From Evansella halocellulosilytica (GTDB lineage Bacteria; Bacillota; Bacilli; Bacillales; Salisediminibacteriaceae): a DNA stretch of 64,000 bases. Below, piece after piece: positions 57,386 through 64,000 of this stretch (position 1 is the stretch's first letter; every line of letters begins with the position of its first letter). The position numbers were made by a program, and so were the translations under genes. A model generated the notes under the pieces. It worked only from the letters and a program-made list of their open reading frames with translations, was not told where the DNA came from and made no database searches. The stretch lies in the NCBI RefSeq assembly GCF_002335745.1, contig NZ_NIST01000001.1, forward strand, positions 340,156 to 404,155, written 5' to 3'.

Positions 57386-58147
57386 ATGATGATGTTTAAA
57401 AATGAAACCGTTTTATATGAAGTAAACGATCAAGTTGCAACAATTAAGTTGAATCGCCCTAAAGTAAAAAATGCGGTTAATTTCCAAATGCATGAAGAAC
57501 TATATGACGCGTTTCAAACTGCACAACACGATGAAAACGTCCGAGTAATCGTATTAACTGGAACAGAAGATTCTTTTTCCAGCGGTGCTGATATTAAAAG
57601 TTTTCCTTTAAATGAGATGGAAAACTTTGATCACGGTGAAGCATTAGAAAAAACATATAATAAATTAATTTTACTAATGGAAGAAATTGATAAACCGACA
57701 GTTGCCTATTTGAATGGAACCGCAGTAGGTGCAGGCTTAAGTCTAGCACTAGCTTGTGACTTTCGATTTGCAGATCGAAATGCAAAAATGGCCTTAAGCT
57801 TCATAAAAATTGGACTAACCCCCGATGCAGGAGCTTCCTATTTCCTGCCCCGGTTAGTCGGATTAGGGAAAGCGCTTGAACTGTCGCTAGGTGAGGCTAT
57901 CAACGGTGAGGAGGCTCTTCGAATCGGTCTTATTCATCAATTAGGAGATCCTGCGGAATTTGTTGCAAAGCTCGTTCATGCCCCCTCCCCTGCTTATTCA
58001 TCGATGAAGCAGAACATGAAAGCCGGCATGCACCTTTCCTTAAGGGAGACACTAGACCTCGAAGTCGAAGGACAAAGAGCTGCAGGAAAATCACCTTTTC
58101 ACAAGCAGGCCATTAAAAACTTTATTCAAGGCAATAGAAAAAAATAA
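57386..58147 (+). CDS. Enoyl-CoA hydratase/isomerase (crotonase family)
   Basis: 253 aa; three consecutive ATG codons follow AAAGGAGG, and the second or third is likeliest to be used. Crotonase fold: the oxyanion-hole segment SSGADIKSFP (about 66-75) and GTAVGAGLSLALACDFRFAD (about 110-129). At the positions of the two hydratase glutamates I see no convincing pair (IGLTPDAGASYFLPRLVG carries Asp), so isomerase or another crotonase activity is possible. Same operon as the fadH-like gene, under the FadR-type box. It may provide the hydratase step missing from the 21-33 kb gene set. Confidence 0.87.
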   Translation: MMMFKNETVLYEVNDQVATIKLNRPKVKNAVNFQMHEELYDAFQTAQHDENVRVIVLTGTEDSFSSGADIKSFPLNEMENFDHGEALEKTYNKLILLMEEIDKPTVAYLNGTAVGAGLSLALACDFRFADRNAKMALSFIKIGLTPDAGASYFLPRLVGLGKALELSLGEAINGEEALRIGLIHQLGDPAEFVAKLVHAPSPAYSSMKQNMKAGMHLSLRETLDLEVEGQRAAGKSPFHKQAIKNFIQGNRKK

Positions 58148-58172
58148 GTATCCGCCCGTAAAACGGGCGGTC

Positions 58173-58208
58173 AGGCTGTTGAGAATGTTTTCTCAACAGC
58201 CTTTTTTT
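58173..58208 (+). terminator. Terminator of the fadH-like operon
   Basis: 12-bp perfect stem AGGCTGTTGAGA / TCTCAACAGCCT followed by seven T. A second hairpin, CCGCCCGT / ACGGGCGG (58152-58170), stands just before it. Confidence 0.92.
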
Positions 58209-58244
58209 AAAAGAAAAGTATGATATCTCACGATCTCATCCCTC

Positions 58245-58355
58245 CCGGCGGACGCTTTCCATGGGGCTTGTCTTCAACTAATTCTGACTCAGCGAAGCAT
58301 CGTCAGAATGGATTTTCAGACTGCGCTGATCCCATTGGAGTCGCCGCCTTTCGTT
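58245..58355. repeat. GC-rich repeat, degenerate copy
   Basis: CGGCGGACGCTTTCC at the left and GGAGTCGCCGCC at the right, with a CTGA...TCAG-rich interior. Same outer sequences as the repeat at 19125-19230, different interior. It directly precedes the IS1182-like remnant. Confidence 0.6.
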
Positions 58356-58480
58356 CTTCAATCAACCTAGAACATCCATCGTTTCCTGTTTAGAAATGAT
58401 GGTTATTTTTTCATCAGTTTTATCTGATTATTCAGGTAAATATAGTATAATATAGATAAAACGACTCGTGAGGTGATCGT

Positions 58481-59168
58481 GTGTTACGCCCCATTCGTGC
58501 AAAACAAGTTGAACTCGAAATGGGCTCTATCGATCAGTTAGTCCCAGACGACCACTTACTAAGAAAAATTGATGCCACAATTGATTTTTCCTTCATATAT
58601 GACAAAGTAAAACCTTACTACAGTGAAGATAACGGTCGCCCACCAATTGATCCGGTTATGCTTTTTAAAATGCTGTTTATTGGATACCTTTACGGTATCC
58701 GATCTGAAAGACAGTTAGAAAAAGAAATTGAGACAAATATTGCTTATCGATGGTTTTTAGGATTAAGTCTAACTGATTCGGTTCCTCACCATTCCACCAT
58801 AAGCTTCAATCGGCATAAACGGTTTAAAGAAACAGACATTTTTCAAGAGATATTTGATGAGACCGTTCTTCTGGCTATGAAGCATCGTATGGTTGGCGGG
58901 AGAGCTTTATTTACTGATTCTCCCCACCTTAAAGCCAATGCAAATAAGCGAAAATTCACTAAGAAGACGGTTCAAGTTGAAACACGCGAGTACATAGAAG
59001 ATCTAAATAAAGCGGTTGAGGAGGATCGAAAAGCACATGGAAAAAAGCCCTTACCGGAAAGAGATAAAAGAAAAAGAGATTAAAGTCAGTACGACAGATA
59101 AAGAAAGCGGCTATATGTTCAGGGATGGAAAACCCGAAGGGTTCTTTTATTTAGACCATCGGACATAG
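58481..59168 (+). pseudogene. IS1182-family transposase, frameshifted and 3'-truncated
   Basis: Starts GTG 58481 after GAGGTGATC. The first 200 codons match IS1182 transposases: [78 protein letters not shown], and [18 protein letters not shown] frame change in the A-rich stretch near 59065-59083 leads to KVSTTDKESGYMFRDGKPEG and DHRT, then a stop. The second half, including the rest of the catalytic core, is missing and replaced by repeat sequence. Inactive remnant. Confidence 0.88.
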
Positions 59169-59320
59169 GACCGTCAAGAGAAGATTTCGTGATCCTTGAC
59201 GGTAGGAAAAGCAGAAAAAGTACCGTCTAGAGAAGATTTCGAGTCCCTTGGAGATAGGAAAAGCAGTCAAGCTGCTTCGACGCATTCCCTTCTTCGATTA
59301 ATCTTGCAGAGGAAGAAGCA
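59169..59320. repeat. Repeat cluster beside the IS1182 remnant
   Basis: Two ~47-bp imperfect tandem units (59169-59216 and 59222-59267; shared AGAGAAGATTTCG and TAGGAAAAGCAG). Then 59270-59320, about 49 of 51 bases identical to part of the 6132-6228 repeat. The rest of the gap to hemQ (to 59739) holds no gene I can see. Confidence 0.8.
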
Positions 59321-59739
59321 CAGTATACCTTCCAACTATTCGTTACTTTTAAAGAGATCTCAAGCATACAACCCTTAAAGGTTTATTTTCACACAGGCAG
59401 AGCTTGTGATTTACAAAGAATATAATAAAGAAAGATGTGAGGAGTATCCTATTTTTTGTCATTACAGACCGAACTCCGCTCTCGTCTTTCTTCATTTTCA
59501 CAATACCGTCACAACTTTTTTTAAGGGGCTGTCTATCATAGACATCCTGTTTGGTTTTTAAAAGCGCAAAAGGTATAATAGAGTTGTGAATACGTAATGT
59601 TCAAGTGACAGAAAAACAACTCGGCAAAGTAATGGTCAAAGGGTGGCAGCATTGACTCACCCTCTTTTCCTTTGTCATTTTGAGCATCTGTAAACAAAGG
59701 TTTTGATGATGATCTATATTTAGAATGGAGTGACTTTTA

Positions 59740-60483
59740 ATGAGTGAAGCAGCAAAAACATTAGACGGCTGGTATTGCCTTCATGACTTCCGTACAGTCA
59801 ATTGGTCAGAATGGAAAAAGCTTGATTCAGAAGAACGTGAGCAAATTATCGGTGAGTTTTTAGGCTTACTCGAAAAATGGAATGTAACAGAAAAAAATCG
59901 TGAAGGAAGCCACGCTCTCTATTCAATTTTAGGGCAAAAAGCAGATTTCATGATCATGTTACTTCGTCCAACTATGGACGAGCTAAATGAGCTTGAAAAT
60001 GCATTTAATAAAACAAGGCTTGCAGAATATACGATCCCTGCTTATTCATATGTATCTGTCGTTGAATTAAGTAATTACCTTCCAGCAGATAAAGATCCAA
60101 ATGAGGATCCAGAAATTCAAGCTAGATTGAAACCAACCCTTCCAAAATGGCAATATGTATGTTTCTACCCAATGGATAAACGCCGTGAAGGAAACGACAA
60201 TTGGTACATGCTCTCAATGGACGAACGACGTGCGATGATGAGAAGTCACGGAATGATCGGGCGCCAATATGCCGGGAAAGTCCGTCAAATTATTACTGGT
60301 TCTGTCGGTTTTGATGATTGGGAATGGGGTGTCACCCTTTTTGCCCATGACGTCCTTCAGTTTAAAAAGCTTGTTTATGAAATGCGCTTTGATGAAGTGA
60401 GCGCACGTTACGGTGAATTCGGATCTTTCTTTGTCGGAACCATTCTTGAGCAAAATAAATTAAAAACATTTTTACACATTTAA
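59740..60483 (+). CDS. hemQ: HemQ, coproheme decarboxylase (chlorite dismutase-like)
   Basis: 247 aa. Catalyses the last step of the coproporphyrin-dependent haem pathway of Gram-positive bacteria, decarboxylating coproheme to haem b with peroxide. The catalytic tyrosine is Y143 in [10 protein letters not shown], the proximal iron ligand is H170 in RSHGMIGR, and a glutamine replaces the chlorite dismutase distal arginine in this class. [15 protein letters not shown] and [15 protein letters not shown] are conserved. Good RBS (GGAGTGACTTTTA). Position near pta matches ywfI of B. subtilis. Confidence 0.96.
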   Translation: MSEAAKTLDGWYCLHDFRTVNWSEWKKLDSEEREQIIGEFLGLLEKWNVTEKNREGSHALYSILGQKADFMIMLLRPTMDELNELENAFNKTRLAEYTIPAYSYVSVVELSNYLPADKDPNEDPEIQARLKPTLPKWQYVCFYPMDKRREGNDNWYMLSMDERRAMMRSHGMIGRQYAGKVRQIITGSVGFDDWEWGVTLFAHDVLQFKKLVYEMRFDEVSARYGEFGSFFVGTILEQNKLKTFLHI

Positions 60484-60629
60484 AATCTGTTTATCGAGTA
60501 CCTCAAAACATTTGAGGTGCTCTTTTTTCTTGTCCAATGACATACCTGCCCCTTTCAAACATACATATTAAAATAGCGGATACGAACCCCGTTGTACACC
60601 TAGGGAAAGAACATAAAGGAGGTGTTCGT

Positions 60630-61061
60630 TTGGCCGTCATTCAGACAAATTCAGAGGATGTTAAGTTATTAGCCCGTTTAATGCGTGCAGAAGCAGAAGG
60701 TGAAGGCGAACTAGGCATGCTGAAAGCAGGTAACACCATGGTGAATCGGGTAAGGGCAAGGTGTCTTGACTTTGAAGATATTAATGATGTCGAAAGAATG
60801 GTATTCCAATCACCTGGCGGGTTTGAAGCTGTTCAAAAAGGTTATTTCTATCAGAGAGCGAGAGAAAGGGAACAGAGACTTGCTAGGAAGCTCATTCAAG
60901 GAAACCGTTATGGTCCAGCAGAATTTTCACTTTGGTTTTTCCGCCCAGACGGTCCTTGTCCCGAGCAGTGGTGGGGACAATGGAACTCAGGACGTTATAA
61001 ACTACATTGCTTTTACACACCTCTAGCAAGTGAATGTCCATCAGTATATGAAACCTTTTAA
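60630..61061 (+). CDS. cwlJ: CwlJ, spore cortex-lytic hydrolase
   Basis: 143 aa from TTG 60630, with AAAGGAGG at 7-base spacing; the frame is open for 31 more codons but that would exceed the family length. Start then reads LAVIQTNSEDVKLLARLMRAEAEGEG, aligning with B. subtilis CwlJ (AVVRATSEDVDLMARLLRAEAEGEG). SleB/CwlJ hydrolase domain with catalytic glutamate in RAEAEGEGELGM, plus GYFYQRAREREQRLAR, FSLWFFRPDGPCPEQWW and a C-terminal ECPSVYETF. Degrades spore cortex during germination, triggered by Ca-dipicolinate. Directly upstream of gerQ, which it depends on. Confidence 0.94.
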   Translation: MAVIQTNSEDVKLLARLMRAEAEGEGELGMLKAGNTMVNRVRARCLDFEDINDVERMVFQSPGGFEAVQKGYFYQRAREREQRLARKLIQGNRYGPAEFSLWFFRPDGPCPEQWWGQWNSGRYKLHCFYTPLASECPSVYETF

Positions 61062-61098
61062 CTTTTTCTTTATTTCATTTTAAAAAAGGAGTGGTCAC

Positions 61099-61575
61099 AT
61101 GTATCCAACAGGAGGGCAATTCTCTCCAAATGCCGGAGCATACGGGGGTTTTCAGCAACAAGCAGGCCAAGGCTATCCAGTACAGATGCCCGGAGGGGTC
61201 CAACCAACTAGACAAATGCAGCAAATACCTCAATTCGCTCAACAACCACCGCAGCAACAGTTATTAGATGTCCCTGGAATGCTCCCTATTGAGCAGTCTT
61301 ATATCGAGAATATTCTTCGCTTGAACCGGGGCAAAGTCGGTACGTTTTATATGACTTTTGAACAAAATGAGAAATGGAATGCGAAAGTATTTAAAGGAGT
61401 TATTGAGGCGGCTGGACGCGACCATATCATTATTAGCGACCCACAAACTGGAAAAAGATATTTATTGTTAATGGTAAACTTAGATTATGTAACATTTGAT
61501 GAACCATTAGAATACGAATATCCATTTAATGAAGCAGACCCAGCACAAGAATTAGCGACCTACCCACCAAGATAA
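61099..61575 (+). CDS. gerQ: GerQ, spore coat protein required for CwlJ
   Basis: 158 aa after AAAGGAGTGGTCAC. The N-terminal half (1-60) is low-complexity, rich in Gln, Gly and Pro (GGFQQQAGQGYPVQMPGG), with glutamines suited to transglutaminase cross-linking known for GerQ. The conserved C-terminal domain runs from IEQSYIENILRLNRGKVGTF to NLDYVTFDEP. GerQ holds CwlJ in the spore coat. Here it lies 37 bases after cwlJ, so the two partners are in one operon, whereas in B. subtilis cwlJ and gerQ are apart, as I recall. A terminator follows. Confidence 0.95.
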   Translation: MYPTGGQFSPNAGAYGGFQQQAGQGYPVQMPGGVQPTRQMQQIPQFAQQPPQQQLLDVPGMLPIEQSYIENILRLNRGKVGTFYMTFEQNEKWNAKVFKGVIEAAGRDHIIISDPQTGKRYLLLMVNLDYVTFDEPLEYEYPFNEADPAQELATYPPR

Positions 61576-61623
61576 AAAACATGAAATTAAAAGTCTCAAC
61601 AAAAAATTTATAAAACGAAAAGG

Positions 61624-61671
61624 TAGCTTAGTTCATGAGAGGTCATCTAACTCTCTAACTAAGCTATTTTT
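61624..61671 (+). terminator. Terminator of cwlJ-gerQ
   Basis: 10-bp stem TAGCTTAGTT / AACTAAGCTA followed by TTTTTG. Confidence 0.8.
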
Positions 61672-61852
61672 GTTTGTTAAAGGTGACGTTTCATTGTAAA
61701 AATAGGGTTGTCTCAGGTACATCTAGTGTGGCAATAGGAAGTTGAGGCATTCCCCTCGGAAAAGTGCAGCATGAGTAGATGTCACATTTGTTCCTTAGGG
61801 TAAAAGCGTCCGGCGATAGTGATTTCGAATTCTATTTAATTTAATAAAAGAA

Positions 61853-61885
61853 AGGGTGTCCTCAAAATACTTTTTGGACAGCCCT
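61853..61885 (-). terminator. Terminator after the DUF423 gene
   Basis: Stem AGGGTGTCC / GGACAGCCCT (one mismatch). Leftward it is followed by TTCTTTTATT. Confidence 0.65.
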
Positions 61886-61904
61886 CTTAAAATAACCTTA
61901 TTTA

Positions 61905-62276
61905 TTAAAGTGACAATGCTGCTACGAAAAGTAATACCCAGCCAATTAAAAAGGCTAATCCACCAATAGGTGTAATCGCTCCTAATACGCCAATTCCAGT
62001 CAGACTGAGGACGTATAAACTTCCAGAGAAAATTAAAATACCAATAAAAAACGCCCATCCTGCTCCATAAAGTGACCCGGAGGCTCCCATTTGCTGTATG
62101 AGAATTGCTACACTTACAATCGCTACTGAATGAATCATATGATATTGTACTGCAGTATTCCAAGTTTCTAAATGACCCGCTGCTTCCAGTCTCGGTTTAA
62201 GTGCATGTGCACCGAAAGCACCTAAAGCTACGAATAAAAAGGCACAAATGCTACCTATCATTAAAAATAGTTTCAT
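61905..62276 (-). CDS. ywdK: DUF423 membrane protein, YwdK-like
   Basis: 123 aa from ATG 62276, with AAAGGAG ten bases upstream (a TTG nine bases earlier is in frame). Four hydrophobic helices: about 2-20, 45-62, 69-90 and 97-120. DUF423 signatures are ALGAFGAHALKPRL near the start and IFSGSLYVLSLTG, followed by GAITPIGGLAFLIGW. Family function unknown. Adjacent to gerQ on the opposite strand, matching ywdK-ywdL of B. subtilis, as I recall. Confidence 0.9.
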   Translation of the reverse strand: MKLFLMIGSICAFLFVALGAFGAHALKPRLEAAGHLETWNTAVQYHMIHSVAIVSVAILIQQMGASGSLYGAGWAFFIGILIFSGSLYVLSLTGIGVLGAITPIGGLAFLIGWVLLFVAALSL

Positions 62277-62351
62277 ATGGCGCAAACTCCTTTGTTCAAT
62301 TAATCATCCTGAACAAAGAATATCATAACTTTTCATCATTGACCAACTAAC

Positions 62352-62654
62352 TTAACGATTATGAACATACACCCTTAAAGCATTTTCCATTCTTTCTGCT
62401 TCCTCATTCGTTGTACTGTGAATGACAATGTGATCACCGTTCACTTCTAAATTTACATGCTTAAAGCCTTGTTGATGTAAAAAATCAGCGATCGCTTGAG
62501 CATTTTCCTTTTCTGCGTACATCGTATGATCACCAACGTAATGATGATTAACATATAATTCGTAACGATCATCATGTAATTTTGCATCTTGAGTTTCCTG
62601 ACCTGCAAAACGGAAAAATATCGGAATACCTACATTCCCATTATTGAATATCAC
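62352..62654 (-). CDS. Unrecognised 100-aa protein
   Basis: 100 aa from GTG 62654, with AAAGGAGTGGTCAT upstream giving a well-placed ribosome binding site. Sequence is soluble, histidine-rich in the middle (LYVNHHYVGDHTMYAE), with an alpha/beta pattern and a C-terminal amphipathic helix (NEEAERMENALRVYVHNR). No motif or family I recognise and no membrane segment. Same direction as ywdK, 75 bases upstream of it, so possibly one transcript. Confidence 0.6.
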   Translation of the reverse strand: MIFNNGNVGIPIFFRFAGQETQDAKLHDDRYELYVNHHYVGDHTMYAEKENAQAIADFLHQQGFKHVNLEVNGDHIVIHSTTNEEAERMENALRVYVHNR

Positions 62655-63004
62655 ATGACCACTCCTTTCTTTTTTTCATTGTGTCCGATTATTTATTTTC
62701 CATGTATATTTCCAACAAGCCACTAAGTTATGTTAGATTTCATTGTTGATGACGAAAATCAACAAACTACCTCAATGCACCTTAAACCGACTAACTTTTT
62801 TTATTGAATACAACAATAGATGAAAAACCACACTAAATAAGTGTAACAGCCTTCTGCTTGTCACTACGTTTTTAAACTTACACGGTAGGAGATACTCGTT
62901 TCATAAAAAGTCGCCGTCCAAAAATCACGACTTCCGTGGTTTACTCATATCTTGGAAGGTTTGACGTTCATTTATGTAAAGAGAAAGAGAGGATACATAA
63001 TAAG
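62655..63004. other. Divergent intergenic region before the antiporter gene
   Basis: 350 bp without a gene. It should hold promoters in both directions. No riboswitch, T-box or named operator recognised. Confidence 0.4.
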
Positions 63005-64000
63005 ATGGAATGGTTGCCAGTACTACCTTTTATCGTTGTACTTATCCTTGCACTTACAACAAAACAAGTAATTCCAAGTTTATTCGCTGGTGTTGTTGTC
63101 GCTGCATATATAGACACTCCCAATTTAATTGGAGGGTTGGAATCATTATTGTATTACTTTACTTCTGCTTTTCATGATGGAAGTAACTTAAAAATTATTT
63201 GGTTCCTTTATTTATTTTCTGCTGTAGTCGGATTAATGAAAATTTCTGGCGGAATTAAAGGCTTCGTTAAGATTGCTTCTGAGAGGATTACTACAAGAAG
63301 AAGCGCTATTTTTCTTACGTGGATTTCAGCACTGGCAACTTTTAGCGCGCCAAGCTTTCGAATCGTAACGATCACGCCTGTGATGCGAGCATTGCTCAAA
63401 AAGCTTCCAATGTCCCGTCAAGAGCTCGGCTTCGTCATTGAAACGACAGCTACACCTGTGATCGTTTTAATACCATTAGCTACTGCTTTTGTCGGATACA
63501 TGACTTCGGTTATCGAATTATCCATTCACCAAGCTGAAATAACGGGTGACAGCTACCGGTTATTTTTAACGAGTATTCCTTTCAATTTCTTTGCTTTTCT
63601 TATGATCTTATTAGGTGTTTATTATAGTATTTTTCATAAAACGCCCCACCCTCCTTTAAGTGAAAAAGAGGAAGAAAATGAACATAATGAAATCCCGGAT
63701 GAAAAAACGTGGGAGGACTGTCATCCATGTGTAGCAAGAAATATTCCGGTGAAACCGTGGAATTTAATTTTTCCGATTATTAGTATCATCGGATTTACGT
63801 TTCTTTTTATGTACATATTAGGGGTCCGTGAAGGTGGTGAAGGGCTCGCTATTTGGATCGAAGCAAATGTGTTAGACGCGATGGTGCTCGCTCTATTATT
63901 AACATTAGTCGGACTCGCTCTCCTCCTTAAGTTTCAAGGTTTTACGATGAGCAAAATGATGAAATATATAATAGAAGGCGGCAATGATATGATGAGCGTC
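63005..64000 (+). CDS. NhaC-family Na+/H+ antiporter, N-terminal 332 residues (cut by window edge)
   Basis: Open from ATG 63005 (after GAAAGAGAGGATAC) to the window end without a stop. Strongly hydrophobic, with about seven to eight membrane segments so far. Begins MEWLPVLPFIVVLILALTT. IWFLYLFSAVVGLMKISGG, ALATFSAPSFRIVTITPVMR and TTATPVIVLIPLATAF resemble NhaC and related Na+/H+ or Na+/malate-lactate antiporters. A charged cytoplasmic loop (about 220-250, EKEEENEHNEIPDEK) includes two cysteines (DCHPCVAR). Such antiporters are important in alkaliphiles; ion specificity is not determinable here. Confidence 0.75.
   Translation, partial: MEWLPVLPFIVVLILALTTKQVIPSLFAGVVVAAYIDTPNLIGGLESLLYYFTSAFHDGSNLKIIWFLYLFSAVVGLMKISGGIKGFVKIASERITTRRSAIFLTWISALATFSAPSFRIVTITPVMRALLKKLPMSRQELGFVIETTATPVIVLIPLATAFVGYMTSVIELSIHQAEITGDSYRLFLTSIPFNFFAFLMILLGVYYSIFHKTPHPPLSEKEEENEHNEIPDEKTWEDCHPCVARNIPVKPWNLIFPIISIIGFTFLFMYILGVREGGEGLAIWIEANVLDAMVLALLLTLVGLALLLKFQGFTMSKMMKYIIEGGNDMMSV

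Noticed and set aside
59061-59100. Programmed ribosomal frameshift in the IS1182 transposase
   Set aside because: The gene is truncated soon after and lacks its C-terminal half, so decay is the simpler reading.
60537-60629. N-terminal extension of cwlJ to ATG 60537
   Set aside because: Would add 31 residues before the family start. AAAGGAGG is placed for TTG 60630.
62655-63004. T-box or riboswitch before the antiporter gene
   Set aside because: I looked for T-box sequence, conserved aptamer cores and a leader terminator and saw none.

Overview
The window is chromosomal DNA of a spore-forming, low-GC Bacillota bacterium of the family Bacillaceae. Evidence for this is Spo0F, SpoIIR, CwlJ, GerQ, a YhcN/YlaJ-type lipoprotein, strong AGGAGG-like ribosome binding sites with frequent GTG/TTG starts, and a gene order that largely follows the spoIIR-to-gerQ arc of the Bacillus subtilis chromosome (my recollection of that map). 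An alkaliphilic or halotolerant genus is possible, given the partial NhaC-type antiporter and the dispersed GC-rich repeats, but this is inference.

Layout. 1-3.7 kb: start of a GNAT gene, spoIIR, an intergenic cluster of DnaA boxes, then prmC and prfA. 3.7-6.6 kb: an accessory stretch with a CoA-disulfide reductase-like gene flanked by palindromes, a sporulation lipoprotein and a ~97-bp direct repeat. 6.6-18.7 kb: conserved housekeeping block tdk, rpmE (type B), rho, glpX, murA, fsa, fbaA, spo0F, ywjG, pyrG, rpoE, with a sigma-H-type promoter before spo0F and a reiterative-transcription attenuator before pyrG. 18.7-21.2 kb: repeat-rich region with a decayed IS1380-family element. 21.2-33.3 kb: one long leftward fatty/short-chain acyl-CoA gene set (fadF, thiolase, hbd, two acyl-CoA dehydrogenases, a MeaB-like GTPase, a TetR regulator, icmF) with a FadR-type operator before fadF and a cre-like site before the thiolase. 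33.6-39.2 kb: cardiolipin synthase, a P1B-4 metal ATPase, a hydrolase, two small membrane proteins and a 21-bp tandem repeat. 39.2-50.6 kb: argS-ywiB, speE-speB, a class A PBP, ywhD, a tautomerase, ywgA-ywfO, a DUF1450 protein and lipL. 50.8-55.1 kb: an ABC-F ATPase plus AAC(3)-family acetyltransferase operon behind a leader peptide and two overlapping terminators, then pta. 55.4-58.2 kb: a FadH-like dienoyl-CoA reductase and an enoyl-CoA hydratase behind a second FadR-type box. 58.4-59.7 kb: a truncated IS1182-family transposase and repeat debris. 59.7-64 kb: hemQ, cwlJ-gerQ, a DUF423 protein, an unrecognised small protein and the start of a NhaC-family antiporter.

How it fits together. The two FadR-boxed operons complement one another. 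The 21-33 kb set contains mutase, dehydrogenases, hydroxyacyl-CoA dehydrogenase, thiolase and an electron-transfer protein but no crotonase; the 55-58 kb operon supplies one. Together they could convert isobutyryl- and butyryl-CoA to acetyl-CoA. The most unusual sequence-level signal is a family of near-perfect palindromes sharing a GTGCC-A/T-GGCAC core. Their outer arms differ from copy to copy yet remain self-complementary. The ABC-F/AAC(3) leader is the best candidate for an undescribed regulatory system.
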